Assembly (NCBI RefSeq): GCF_900105715.1 | Contig: NZ_FNRY01000001.1 | Coordinates: 2,294,001-2,358,000 of the forward strand | Direction: 5' to 3' | Source of the DNA: Paramicrobacterium humi | Lineage (GTDB): Bacteria > Actinomycetota > Actinomycetes > Actinomycetales > Microbacteriaceae | Length of the DNA: 64,000 bases | Part shown: positions 25,433 to 35,744 of the stretch, piece by piece | Position numbering within the stretch: the first letter of the stretch is position 1 | How the letters are laid out: each line of letters starts with the position of its first letter | Position numbers and translations under genes: made by a program | Notes under the pieces: generated by a model | The model's input: the letters and a program-made list of their open reading frames with translations, nothing else | What the model was told of the DNA's origin: nothing | Databases searched by the model: none

Positions 25433-25771
25433 ATGGCCGCTGAGAGTGCGCACGCGGCGTGCGCGCGAAATCTGCGCTCGCGGCTGGAGTCTACCGAAGG
25501 TGCCACGTCGCAGGAGCTGCGCGCGGGAGCCGGCCGGGTGGCGGCGGGCGAGGCAGGTGCACACCTTCCTGATCCCTATGATCGCCTGGTCAAGCAGATC
25601 GCCAGCGCGGCTTACCGAGTGACGGATGAAGACGTCGCAGCCGTTCGCGCCGCCGTCGGAAGCGAAAAGGCGGCCTTCGAAATCGTGATGTCCGCCTGTG
25701 TCGGCGCAGGCCTCAACCGGTGGGATGCCGCTCGTCGGGCGATCGAAGAGTCCGGCGATGCGTCTGCCTGA
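25433..25771 (+). CDS. Uncharacterised helical protein paired with an AhpD-like gene
   Basis: A 112-residue protein with a Ala/Arg-rich N-terminus and a helical C-terminal half (LVKQIASAAYRVTDEDVAA, then GSEKAAFEIVMSACVGAGL). The C-terminal part resembles the small helical segment often encoded beside, or fused to, carboxymuconolactone decarboxylase proteins. It overlaps the AhpD-like gene by 14 bases, so they are coupled. The ATG at 25433 follows GAGGGAAGGG; a TTG at 25406 is an alternative. No cysteine pair is present, so it is not itself a peroxidase. Confidence 0.6.
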   Translation: MAAESAHAACARNLRSRLESTEGATSQELRAGAGRVAAGEAGAHLPDPYDRLVKQIASAAYRVTDEDVAAVRAAVGSEKAAFEIVMSACVGAGLNRWDAARRAIEESGDASA

Positions 25772-26339
25772 GGTCGAGCGGGGCGATTCATTCCGGACTC
25801 GAGCGATCATCCGTCTGGTCTCCGCCGTGACGGGTGTCCGGCTGCCGGACGCAGCGCGAGTGGCGTTCTATCACTCCGACTTCGTCGGTGCTGCGCTTGG
25901 AGAATGGACGCAACTCGCGATGCGAGGCGAATCCTCTTGGTCAGTGGCCGAACGAGAGCTCATGGCGGCCATGGTCGCCACCTGGAACTCGTGCGCCTTC
26001 TGCGTCGGCGCACACAGCGCGATTGCAGTTCTCGGAATGGACGCCGAAATCGTCGAAGCGTGTCGCGCGGACTATCGGACAGCGCCCATTTCCGAGCGGC
26101 TTCGTGAGACGCTTCGTTTTCTCGAGAAGCAGACCCTCGACCCGGCTCACCTCGGCGCCGATGACGCGCGCACGGCGATCGCTGCTGGCGTGAGCCCAGG
26201 GGAGCTCACTGACGCTGCTGCTGTCGGTGCCCTCTTCAACATCATCACGCGCTATGCCAACGCGCTCGACTTCGCCATTCCCACAGGCGCCGACTTCGAC
26301 AAGGCTGCCAGGATGCTGTTGAAGCGTGGCTACAGCTGA
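25758..26339 (+). CDS. AhpD-like / carboxymuconolactone decarboxylase family peroxidase
   Basis: A 193-residue protein with the redox motif CAFCVGAHS (Cys-x2-Cys-x3-His) typical of AhpD and related peroxidases. The helical repeats around ERELMAAMVATWNS and LTDAAAVGALFNIITRYAN support the fold. Start 25758 (MRLPEVE) has GAAGAG upstream; a longer frame from 25698 overlaps the upstream gene more. It is the larger of the two AhpD-like proteins here. Neighbours (Nudix hydrolase, hemerythrin, OhrR-like regulator) fit a redox stress theme. Confidence 0.82.
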   Translation: MRLPEVERGDSFRTRAIIRLVSAVTGVRLPDAARVAFYHSDFVGAALGEWTQLAMRGESSWSVAERELMAAMVATWNSCAFCVGAHSAIAVLGMDAEIVEACRADYRTAPISERLRETLRFLEKQTLDPAHLGADDARTAIAAGVSPGELTDAAAVGALFNIITRYANALDFAIPTGADFDKAARMLLKRGYS

Positions 26340-26355
26340 CGCGGAAGGAGCTGCG

Positions 26356-26772
26356 ATGCCGGAATCGGGCGAGGACATTCTCGCCGCGGGCGCCGTCGTC
26401 AGCGACGACGAGGGACGCGTGCTTCTCGTGCAGCGCGGCACTGAGCCGCAGAAAGGACGCTGGACCGTTCCCGGGGGCCGTCGGGAGCCGGGGGAGACGC
26501 TTCCGCAGACGGCGGCCCGCGAAGTTTTCGAGGAGACCGGCCTCACCGTCGCCGTGGGGAAGGAGCTCTGGAGCCTTCGGATCCCGCTCGGCGACGGCCG
26601 CTACTACGAGGTCCACGATTTCGCCGCGACGCTCGTCGGAGGAACCCTTGCCGCCGGAGACGACGCCGACGACGTGCGCTGGCTGCTGCCCGAGAAGCTG
26701 AGCCAATATCCCTTAACCGACGGGCTGCTCGACTACTTGCGCCGCGCCGGCATCGTCCCGCCGGACGCCTGA
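26356..26772 (+). CDS. Nudix hydrolase
   Basis: A 138-residue Nudix protein. The box is complete: Gly-x5-Glu-x7-REVFEETGL (starting GGRREPGE). It hydrolyses a nucleoside diphosphate linked to another moiety; the upstream strand VLLVQRGTEPQKGRWTVPGG is the usual MutT-like entry. Candidate substrates are oxidised dNTPs or ADP-ribose; the sequence does not decide. GAAGGAG is 6 bases before the ATG at 26356. Confidence 0.92.
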   Translation: MPESGEDILAAGAVVSDDEGRVLLVQRGTEPQKGRWTVPGGRREPGETLPQTAAREVFEETGLTVAVGKELWSLRIPLGDGRYYEVHDFAATLVGGTLAAGDDADDVRWLLPEKLSQYPLTDGLLDYLRRAGIVPPDA

Positions 26773-26786
26773 GGCGGCGGCATCCG

Positions 26787-26811
26787 TTTCCACAAGCGTT
26801 CCTTGTGTAAA
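26787..26811 (+). promoter_or_regulatory. Palindromic operator upstream of the HTH regulator
   Basis: TTTCCACAAG-cgttc-CTTGTGTAAA: 10-base arms matching at 9 of 10, 5-base spacer. TAAACT (26808-26813) is a fitting -10. The same palindrome, perfect, occurs at 28601-28625 before the hemerythrin operon, so the regulator at 26841 probably binds both. Confidence 0.7.
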
Positions 26812-26840
26812 CTCGGGGCACGGTCGGACGGGAGGGGCAC

Positions 26841-27485
26841 ATGCCAAAGAACGCGCCCGTGCGCTCGGAGCGTCGCCACGACGTGCTGCGGGCCGTGAAG
26901 GATGCGACTCAACCGATCGGCATCGCGGCCGTCGGGGAAAAGCTCGGCATCCACGCGAACACGGCGCGATTCCATCTCGAGAACCTCGTCACGGCGGGCC
27001 TGCTCGAACGCGTGGAGCCGCGCGCGCGCACGACCGGTCGCCCGCCGGCGCTCTACGCTCCCGCGCGGCGGATGGACCCGGGCGGGTCCCGTCAGTACCG
27101 GATGCTCGCCGAGATCCTCGTGCGAGGCCTTGAGCAGAGCCCGGGCGGCGCCACGCTCGCCGTCGAAGCCGGTCGCGACTGGGGCAGACGCGAAGCGCTC
27201 GCGGACTCGGCGTGGCCGGGGGAGGACGCCGCGCGGCTCGCGGACGTTCTCGATCGCATCGGCTTCGCGCCCGAGCGCAGCGACGGCGGCGACGAGATCA
27301 GCCTGCGGCGGTGCCCGTTCCTCGAGATCGCGCAGCACAGCCGATCCACCGTCTGCCCCGTGCATTTGGGGATCATGCAGGGGGCGCTTGAGGCATGGGG
27401 CTCGCCCGTGACGGTGACAGCGCTCGAGCCCTTCGTCGAGCCGGATCGCTGCGTGGCGCGGTTGCGCGGCCCGGCGGCATCCTGA
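26841..27485 (+). CDS. Winged-helix regulator with C-terminal cysteines (SufR/ArsR-like)
   Basis: A 214-residue regulator. The N-terminal winged helix (about 8-75) reads IAAVGEKLGIHANTARFHL, with the wing RTTGRPPALYAP. The C-terminal domain carries three cysteines, C-x13-C-x31-C, starting RRCPFLEIA; similar Cys clusters bind Fe-S or metal in SufR-like regulators, so it may sense NO, iron or redox state (inference). Start 26841 has GGGAGGGG upstream. A palindrome at 26787 overlaps its promoter; an identical one precedes the hemerythrin operon convergent to it. Confidence 0.8.
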   Translation: MPKNAPVRSERRHDVLRAVKDATQPIGIAAVGEKLGIHANTARFHLENLVTAGLLERVEPRARTTGRPPALYAPARRMDPGGSRQYRMLAEILVRGLEQSPGGATLAVEAGRDWGRREALADSAWPGEDAARLADVLDRIGFAPERSDGGDEISLRRCPFLEIAQHSRSTVCPVHLGIMQGALEAWGSPVTVTALEPFVEPDRCVARLRGPAAS

Positions 27486-27513
27486 ACCCTCACGATCCGA
27501 CCGCGGCGTTCGG

Positions 27514-28035
27514 TCAGGCGGCAGCTCCCTTGCACACCCAGCCTTCGGGCGTGCGGCCCGTGCGCAGGAACCGCGCGAGCTCCGCGCTGGCCTCGGGATC
27601 GAGTTCGGTGTCGGCGCGCGGGTAGATGATCGGCTCTTCCTTGCTGTTGTGCCGGTCGAGGAGGGAGAGCAGGTCGCGGCACGCGTCGCCGAGGCGATCG
27701 CGCGCATCCTGCTCGCCCGCGCTCGCGTCGACGACGAGAGCGGTGAGGCTGTCCATGGCGCGCCACAGCTGACCGTGTTCGCGCAGCATCACCTGGATCG
27801 GCATCATCATGCCCGCGGCCTCGAGCGGCGGGAACAAGATCGTCTCCTCGAGGTAGATGTGCCGCCGCAGGCCGCGCATGGCGGTCAGGAGCGGCTTCGC
27901 CGGCACCGTGTCGGCATCGTCGTTCAGGTGCTCGACGAACTCTTCGATGCCGCCGTCGATGTCGCGATGCTCCCGCGTGAGGGCTTCGGCGAGGCGGCGA
28001 GCGTCAGGCGTCGTGTCGGGGGCGTCGGTGTCCAT
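27514..28035 (-). CDS. Hemerythrin domain protein
   Basis: A 173-residue protein with a HHE/hemerythrin four-helix bundle. Likely di-iron ligands are in EHRDIDGGIEEF, RRHIYLEETILFPPLE, MLREHGQLW and LDRHNSKEEPIIYP. Such proteins bind O2 or NO, or help Fe-S repair. It ends with a short tail GRTPEGWVCKGAAA containing a Cys. It lies 21 bases after the membrane protein gene at 28057 in one operon, under the palindrome at 28601. Confidence 0.9.
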   Translation of the reverse strand: MDTDAPDTTPDARRLAEALTREHRDIDGGIEEFVEHLNDDADTVPAKPLLTAMRGLRRHIYLEETILFPPLEAAGMMMPIQVMLREHGQLWRAMDSLTALVVDASAGEQDARDRLGDACRDLLSLLDRHNSKEEPIIYPRADTELDPEASAELARFLRTGRTPEGWVCKGAAA

Positions 28036-28056
28036 GTGTGCTCTCCAGGGGTACGG

Positions 28057-28527
28057 TCAGGCGGCGATGACGCAGCCGAGGACGATGAGTGCGACGGTGA
28101 GAAGGCCGAGAGCTGCGCGAAGGAGTCCCGCGCGAACCGCGCCTCCGGAGACGCGTGCGGCGAGTTCCGTGTCGGTGTCGTCGCGAGCGGCGAGGCGGCG
28201 CAGGCGGGTCATTCTCCGCGCCTGCAGGACGGCGATGCCGAGGAGGACGACGAGGAGGGCCGCGACCTCGACGGTCGCCGTGGCGAGCGGATCCCACGGC
28301 CGCTCGCCCAGCAGGATGCCGCCCGTGGCGAGAGCGACGACAAGCGCGACCGTGCCGACGGGCAGGTAGGCGCGCCCGAAGGAGCGGAAGAAGGCGACGC
28401 GATCAGCCGCGTGAAGGGTCGTCGATGCCGTGCGAGCGACAACGATGATCGCCGCGTACCCGCCCGTCCAGACGCTCACCGAGAGCACGAGCAGGCAGAG
28501 GAGAGTGACGTGGATGCTCGGGCTCAT
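28057..28527 (-). CDS. Uncharacterised four-helix membrane protein in the hemerythrin operon
   Basis: A 156-residue membrane protein with four predicted helices (about 5-28, 50-72, 82-105 and 130-155). A charged loop (RRMTRLRRLAARDDTDTE) lies between helices 3 and 4. It resembles CopD/DUF-type haem or gas-related membrane proteins in size and helix pattern, but I do not recognise a specific family. It is the first gene after the perfect palindrome at 28601, followed by the hemerythrin gene. Confidence 0.6.
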   Translation of the reverse strand: MSPSIHVTLLCLLVLSVSVWTGGYAAIIVVARTASTTLHAADRVAFFRSFGRAYLPVGTVALVVALATGGILLGERPWDPLATATVEVAALLVVLLGIAVLQARRMTRLRRLAARDDTDTELAARVSGGAVRAGLLRAALGLLTVALIVLGCVIAA

Positions 28528-28600
28528 AGCGCCGCGCGCCCGCTTCGTCGAGTGAGTCGGGTGCTCCGTGCCGCGATCATCATTCCGTCGCCCTCCGCGA

Positions 28601-28625
28601 TTTACACAAGTGGTTCTTGTGTAAA
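28601..28625 (-). promoter_or_regulatory. Perfect palindromic operator of the hemerythrin operon
   Basis: TTTACACAAG-tggtt-CTTGTGTAAA, 10-base perfect arms, 5-base spacer, 74 bases before the start at 28527. TAAATC on the minus strand (28604-28599) is a possible -10. It matches the palindrome at 26787. Confidence 0.8.
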
Positions 28626-28680
28626 CTCTAGCGGCTCGCCGGCGCGGGACCGGCCGGGAGGCCGCGGCGAGAAGGACGGC

Positions 28681-29133
28681 TCAGCTCGCGCGCGCGGCGG
28701 ATGTCGCCGCGATGAGCCGGCTCGTGACCTCGCGGAGCTTCGTGACGTCGTCGTCGGTCAGCTGGAGCTTCGCCATCATCGCGAGCGGCACGGCCGTCGC
28801 GTCGGCTCGCAGCGCACGGCCTTCGGGCGTGAGGGCGACGACGAGTGTGCGCTCGTCGGCGGCTCCTCGTCGCTTGCTCACGTAGCCGAGCTTCTCCAAG
28901 CGCTTGACCATGGGTGACAGCGTCGCCGGCTCCAGCCTCAGCAGGGTCGCGAGCTGTGACAGCGAGCATGACTCGTGCTCCCAGAGGGCGAGCATGACGA
29001 GGTACTGCGGATGCGTCAGGTGCAGCGGCTCAAGCTCCGTGCGGTAGGCCTCGATGACGCCGCGCGATGCGACGGCCAGGGCGAAGCAGAGCTGACTCTC
29101 GAGGGCGAGAAGGTCATCGGTGGTTTCGGTCAT
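28681..29133 (-). CDS. OhrR-like MarR family regulator
   Basis: A 150-residue MarR protein. LESQLCFALAVASR with Cys16 matches the peroxide-sensing N-terminus of OhrR (LxNQLCFALYAASR), followed by LTHPQYLVMLALWE. The winged helix is SLSQLATLLRLEPATLSPMV with a charged wing KRRGAADERTL. OhrR regulators respond to organic hydroperoxides through that cysteine. No ohr peroxiredoxin is adjacent; the AhpD-like genes are 2.5 kb away. Start 29133 (MTETTDD); a longer frame to 29235 overlaps the upstream small gene. Confidence 0.82.
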   Translation of the reverse strand: MTETTDDLLALESQLCFALAVASRGVIEAYRTELEPLHLTHPQYLVMLALWEHESCSLSQLATLLRLEPATLSPMVKRLEKLGYVSKRRGAADERTLVVALTPEGRALRADATAVPLAMMAKLQLTDDDVTKLREVTSRLIAATSAARAS

Positions 29134-29144
29134 GGCGCGCCTGC

Positions 29145-29360
29145 TCACCGGGGACAGTGCAGTCGGGTCGCGGTGTACTGCCCGCCGCTGCGCTCGATGC
29201 GGTGCTGCGACATCGCGCGCCCGCACATGGGGCAATCCGGGTCGGCGGGGCGGACGTCGGGCCCCTCGTCATATCCGGCGCCGACCTGCGCCGGCCCGGT
29301 GAACGTGCGAACGCCGCGATTGAACAGCTCGTAGAAGCCCCAGAAGCCCGTCTTCGCCAT
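29145..29360 (-). CDS. Small CxxC protein, uncharacterised
   Basis: A 71-residue protein (MAKTGFWGFYELFNRGV at the start). CPMCGRAMSQH and a later HCP suggest a half zinc ribbon. No known domain recognised. It ends 11 bases before the OhrR-like gene on the same strand, so the two are likely co-transcribed. An upstream ATG at 29375 has AAAGGA very close to it and cannot be excluded as the start. Confidence 0.55.
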   Translation of the reverse strand: MAKTGFWGFYELFNRGVRTFTGPAQVGAGYDEGPDVRPADPDCPMCGRAMSQHRIERSGGQYTATRLHCPR

Positions 29361-29435
29361 GCGGCATCCGTCCATTTCCTTTGTGCACTAATGATCAGCG
29401 CCCTCAGTTTAGGCGAGGGTCGCGATAATGGGGGC

Positions 29436-30023
29436 ATGGGATTCCGCAGAGACGAACTCGAGGCCTTCCGCGACCGGTCCGTTCCCGATCTCGTCCGCGA
29501 CGACGTGCGCTTGCTGTTCGTCGGCATCAATCCCGGGCTGTGGACCGCCGCGACCGGCGCGCCATTCGCCCATCCCGGCAACCGCTTCTATCCCGCGCTC
29601 GCCGCTGCGGGCATCATTCCCGCCGTCCCGGACTTCGCCGTCGGTCTCACAGACCTCGAGCGGGCAGAGCTCATGGATGCCGGAATCGGGATCACGAACC
29701 TCGTGAACCGCGCGACCGTGCGCGCTGACGAACTGGATCGGAGCGAGCTTCGGCAGGGCGCGCTCGATCTCGAGCGGCGCGTCGCCGAGTGGCAGCCGCT
29801 TGTCGTCGCGATCGTCGGTCTCACGGCCTATCGGCAGGGGTTCGGGCGACCGCGCGCGGCGGAAGGGCGTCAGCCGGAGAGTCTCGCGGGCGCCGAGCTG
29901 TGGGCCGTCCCGAACCCGAGCGGCCTCAATGCCCATGCCACGATCCCGACGCTCGCCCGTGCCTACGCCGGTCCGGCACAGGCCGCGGGCCTGTCGGTGA
30001 ATATTTCCCCGCAGCGGGAATGA
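29436..30023 (+). CDS. mug: G/U mismatch-specific DNA glycosylase (Mug-like)
   Basis: A 195-residue Mug/TDG family glycosylase, which removes uracil, ethenocytosine and related bases mispaired with G. The active-site motif GINPG (29-33 region, VGINPGLWTA) and the intercalating motif NPSGLNAH are both present. GATAAT ends 6 bases before the ATG, suggesting a leaderless transcript. The gene stands alone just before the HAIR-controlled Clp gene. Confidence 0.92.
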   Translation: MGFRRDELEAFRDRSVPDLVRDDVRLLFVGINPGLWTAATGAPFAHPGNRFYPALAAAGIIPAVPDFAVGLTDLERAELMDAGIGITNLVNRATVRADELDRSELRQGALDLERRVAEWQPLVVAIVGLTAYRQGFGRPRAAEGRQPESLAGAELWAVPNPSGLNAHATIPTLARAYAGPAQAAGLSVNISPQRE

Positions 30024-30043
30024 ATGGGCGGCCTCCGCGTTAA

Positions 30044-30064
30044 ATTGAGTCGAAGGCACTCAAG
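30044..30064 (+). promoter_or_regulatory. HAIR element (HspR operator)
   Basis: ATTGAGT - 7 bases - ACTCAAG, against the HAIR consensus CTTGAGT-N7-ACTCAAG: one mismatch in 14 with the exact 7-base spacer. It ends 19 bases before the Clp start codon. HspR binds this site and represses dnaK and clpB in other actinobacteria (established). Confidence 0.85.
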
Positions 30065-30083
30065 TTTTACCTGGAGGTACATA

Positions 30084-32612
<2,529 letters not shown>

Positions 32613-32625
32613 GCCGCGGAAGACC

Positions 32626-32663
32626 GACAGGCCCGGCCGGGGTGACTCCCGGCCGGGCCTGTC
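32626..32663. terminator. Bidirectional terminator between Clp and MFS genes
   Basis: Perfect 16-bp stem (GACAGGCCCGGCCGGG and its complement) with a 6-base loop GTGACT, between two convergent genes. No T-tract on either side; the stem is very strong. Confidence 0.85.
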
Positions 32664-32671
32664 GCGTCTGG

Positions 32672-34060
32672 CTAGGCGCGTGCCTCGGCATCCCCGTCCG
32701 GGATCGTCTGGATCTCCGTCGTGGGGATCTCCCTGCCGCGGATGGACGCGCCGGCGGTCTCCGGCACGAACGCGAGCGCGATCACGCCGACCGCGCAGGC
32801 GGCCATCATGTAGAACGCCGGAACGAGCAAGTTGCCGGTCGCGTCGATGAGCGCTTCGTTGACAGCCGGCGCGGTGCCGCCGAACAGCGCCGTCGACACG
32901 TTGTAGGTGATGGCGAACCCCGCGTAGCGCACGTGCGTGGGGAACATCGCCGGGAACGTGGCCGAGATCGTCGACAGCTGCAACACGTACAGGATGCCGA
33001 GCACGGCGAAGCCCACGAGGGCACCGACGAAGCCCGTGCCCATGAGCATGTACAACGGGATCGCGGCCACGAACAGGCCGATCATCGAGATCGCCCACAT
33101 GGGCTTTCGTCCGATGTGGTCGGAGAGCTTTCCCGCGAACGGGATGATCGCCATCATGCACAGCTCGCCCACGATGATGAGGGCGAGCGAGCCGTCCGTC
33201 GTCAGCCCGATCTGCTTCTCGAGGTAGGTCGGCATGTAGCTCAGCAGCGTGTAGTTCGCCACGTTGAGCGCGACGACGAGGCCGGCCATGGTCACAAGCG
33301 GACGCCAGTACCGCGTCACGAGGTCGCGCAGGTCGCCCGTGGCGCTCTGCTCGGCCTCGTCGGCGTCCTCAAGCTCGCGGAACACGGGCGTGTCCTCCAT
33401 GCGGCTGCGCAAGTACACGCCGATGATCCCCATGGGCGCGGCGATCAGGAAGGGAATGCGCCAACCCCACGCCATCATGGCGTCGTCGCCGAGCAGCAGG
33501 CTCAAGCCGAGAACGACAGCCGTGCCGAGCACGAAGCCGAACAGGGTCCCGAATTCGAGGAAGCTGCCGAAGAATCCGCGCTTCGAATCGGGCGAGTACT
33601 CCGCCATGAACGTCGCGGCGCCGCCGTATTCGCCGCCCGTCGAGAAGCCCTGTATGAGCCGCAGCACGATGAGGATCGTGGGAGCCCAGAAGCCGATCGT
33701 GTGAACCGACGGGATGAGGCCGATCAGTGTCGTCGAGCCCGCCATCATGATGATCGTCAGCGCGAGCACGGCCTTGCGGCCGAGCTTGTCGCCGAGCGGA
33801 CCCCACACGAGACCGCCGAGCGGCCGGACGAGGAAGGAGATCGCGAACGTCGCGAGCGCCCACACGGTGCCGCCGGGGAAGAAGTTCGCTGTGATGTAGG
33901 TGACCGCGACGGCGTACACGCCGTAGTCGTACCACTCGGTGGCGTTTCCGATCGCGGAGGCGCTGATGGCGCGTCGGATGGTCTTGCGGCCCTCTGCCGT
34001 GTCGACTTTCGGGGCCCGGTATTCCGGTTCTGGAGCGTTGGCTTCCGGTGTCGTGTTCAA
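32672..34060 (-). CDS. MFS transporter, metabolite:proton symporter (ProP/ShiA-like)
   Basis: A 462-residue protein with 12 membrane helices of the MHS branch of the sugar/organic-acid MFS. Signature stretches are GNATEWYDYGVYA in helix 1, GPLGDKLGRKAVL (motif A), RLIQGFSTGGEYGGA in helix 4, and PESPDSKRGFFGS-like EYSPDSKRGFFGS. The family takes up proline/betaine, shikimate, citrate or alpha-ketoglutarate; substrate here unknown. I prefer the TTG at 34060 (LNTTPEA), with GGAGG nine bases upstream; the ATG at 34108 is an alternative. It is a single gene facing the Clp terminator. Confidence 0.88.
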   Translation of the reverse strand: MNTTPEANAPEPEYRAPKVDTAEGRKTIRRAISASAIGNATEWYDYGVYAVAVTYITANFFPGGTVWALATFAISFLVRPLGGLVWGPLGDKLGRKAVLALTIIMMAGSTTLIGLIPSVHTIGFWAPTILIVLRLIQGFSTGGEYGGAATFMAEYSPDSKRGFFGSFLEFGTLFGFVLGTAVVLGLSLLLGDDAMMAWGWRIPFLIAAPMGIIGVYLRSRMEDTPVFRELEDADEAEQSATGDLRDLVTRYWRPLVTMAGLVVALNVANYTLLSYMPTYLEKQIGLTTDGSLALIIVGELCMMAIIPFAGKLSDHIGRKPMWAISMIGLFVAAIPLYMLMGTGFVGALVGFAVLGILYVLQLSTISATFPAMFPTHVRYAGFAITYNVSTALFGGTAPAVNEALIDATGNLLVPAFYMMAACAVGVIALAFVPETAGASIRGREIPTTEIQTIPDGDAEARA

Positions 34061-34220
34061 ATCTCCTGCCCTCCGCAAGCGTGTGAGTCTGTCAGGTTCG
34101 ATCCTCAATCCTTGTCCGTTCGGCTCCCGGTGTCACCGGGGGTGCGCGGCAGCGGGTTGTTCTGCTAAGCACCGGGCAGATCGGAGCGCGCGTCGCGCAG
34201 GCTATGGATAGACTGGGAAC

Positions 34221-34379
34221 ATGGCGTTCATCTTGTCGTTCCTGCTCTTCCTCGTCGGGCTGTACCTGTTCGGCGTCGCCTTCACGGCCACCGCGTTCCA
34301 GGCCGCCATCTTCTTCGCGGGAATCCTGCTGATCTGCCTCTCGTTCGGCATCCCGGCGCACGTCCTGTCCAAGCGCTGA
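34221..34379 (+). CDS. Small two-helix membrane protein
   Basis: A 52-residue hydrophobic protein with two adjacent membrane helices (about 3-20 and 25-46) and a basic C-terminal end (LSKR). TAGACT lies 6 bases before the ATG (leaderless pattern), which supports it as a real gene. Function unknown. It sits alone between two minus-strand genes. Confidence 0.6.
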   Translation: MAFILSFLLFLVGLYLFGVAFTATAFQAAIFFAGILLICLSFGIPAHVLSKR

Positions 34380-34406
34380 GCATGACGCGCTCTGCCGACG
34401 GCGCGC

Positions 34407-34541
34407 CTATTCAGAGCTGAGCGGCGTTCCGCAGCGCCAGCACGCGGTCATGCCGTCCTCGAGGAAGGCGCCGCACTCCGCGCACACCCGATCAAGCCAG
34501 CACGCCGGATCTCCGCCTTCGCGCGGTTCGTCCTCTGCCAC
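34407..34541 (-). CDS. Small zinc-ribbon protein
   Basis: A 44-residue protein with a double CxxC: ACWLDRVCAECGAF and ACWRCGTPL. The Cys spacing and the flanking GDPACWLDRVC are what I would expect of a small zinc-binding protein that recurs in Microbacteriaceae (recollection). The best start is the GTG at 34541, though the ribosome site is weak. It lies 51 bases after the acyl-CoA dehydrogenase stop. Confidence 0.6.
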   Translation of the reverse strand: MAEDEPREGGDPACWLDRVCAECGAFLEDGMTACWRCGTPLSSE

Positions 34542-34592
34542 GTCGCCATGCTTGCACCGGCGGGCCGACCGGTCAAGTGAGCTGCAGAGCCC

Positions 34593-35744
34593 TCAGCGTT
34601 GGCCGATGGGGCCAAGCAGCGCGTTGGCGACCGCGCCGTGGGCGGACTCGGCATCCGAGGGATGGAAGATCCCGGCGAGTATGTCGCGATACAGGCGGCC
34701 CAACTCGCTGCGCGAGAAGTAGCTGCTTCCCCCGGCGACGCGGATCGCCTGGTCGACGACGTCGCGTGCCGTCTCGGTGGCGCGGATCTTCACGCTCGAG
34801 AGCTTCGGGAACCACAGCGCGCCGTGATCGCGATGCGCGTCGATGTCGTCAGCGAGGGCTTCGATCTGCACGGGGATCGCGTCGAGAGCGATCCACGCCT
34901 GGGCGATGCGCCAGCGGATCGCCGGGTCGTCGGAGAGCGGAGCGTCGTTCTGCTTGGAATGACGTGAGCGCGCAGCGTCCACGGCGAGCGTGAGGGCTCG
35001 TTCGGCGATGCCCGTGTAGACGCTGGCGAGGAGGAGCTCGAAGTTCGAGAAGATGCCGAAGATGAACGGGTCGGGGTTCGGCCCCGGATCCAGACGCCGG
35101 GCGACGGCCTCCGCCGGTGCATGGGCGCCCTCGAGGACTGTCGTGCGACTCTGGCTCGCTCGCATGCCGACCGTGTCCCAGTCGTCCTTGACGGTGAAGC
35201 CGCCGCCGTCGCGGCGGACGAAGCCGTAGACGATCTTCGGGGCGTCCGGCGACGCGGAGTCCAGTCCCATCGTGCCGAGCACCGACCAGGCGGGCGCGAG
35301 CGAGGTGAAGATCTTGGTGCCGAAGAAGCGGTAGCCGCCCGCTCCGTCCGGGCGCGCCTCGGAGTCGGAGCCGAAGAGCACGAGGTCGTTTCCCGCTTCG
35401 CTGATCCCGAAGGCGTAGACCTCGCCCGAGGCGGCGCCTTCGAGGACGAAATCGAGGGAGTGGTCGCCGCGGTCGTGCAGCTGACGTGCGACGCCCGTCC
35501 ACACGAGGTGCATGTTCACGGCGAGGGCCGTCGAGGGGGCAGCGCCGGCGAGCCGGCGCTGTTCGCGGGACACGTCCGTGAGTGTGAGGCCGGCGCCGCC
35601 GAGCTCGAGGGGCACGAAGGCGCGGAGATACCCCGCGTCCACGAGTTCCCGCAGGTCCTCCTCGAAGAACGCGTTCTCCCTGTCGTAGTGCGCGGCGCGC
35701 GAGCGGATGCGCTCAAGGAGCGACTCGTCCAGGATTTTCCTCAT
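34593..35744 (-). CDS. Acyl-CoA dehydrogenase family protein
   Basis: A 383-residue acyl-CoA dehydrogenase fold: helical N-domain (LVDAGYLRAFVPLELGG), beta domain (FGISEAGNDLVLFGSD, FFGTKIFTSLAPAW), and C-terminal helical domain (IRVAGGSSYFSRSELGRLYRD). The position of the usual catalytic glutamate is not obvious, and the C-terminal pattern is nearer the DszC/SfnC-like flavin monooxygenase branch. So it may be a flavin-dependent monooxygenase or a dehydrogenase. Its ATG overlaps the DUF4349 stop (ATGA), an odd pairing. Confidence 0.82.
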   Translation of the reverse strand: MRKILDESLLERIRSRAAHYDRENAFFEEDLRELVDAGYLRAFVPLELGGAGLTLTDVSREQRRLAGAAPSTALAVNMHLVWTGVARQLHDRGDHSLDFVLEGAASGEVYAFGISEAGNDLVLFGSDSEARPDGAGGYRFFGTKIFTSLAPAWSVLGTMGLDSASPDAPKIVYGFVRRDGGGFTVKDDWDTVGMRASQSRTTVLEGAHAPAEAVARRLDPGPNPDPFIFGIFSNFELLLASVYTGIAERALTLAVDAARSRHSKQNDAPLSDDPAIRWRIAQAWIALDAIPVQIEALADDIDAHRDHGALWFPKLSSVKIRATETARDVVDQAIRVAGGSSYFSRSELGRLYRDILAGIFHPSDAESAHGAVANALLGPIGQR

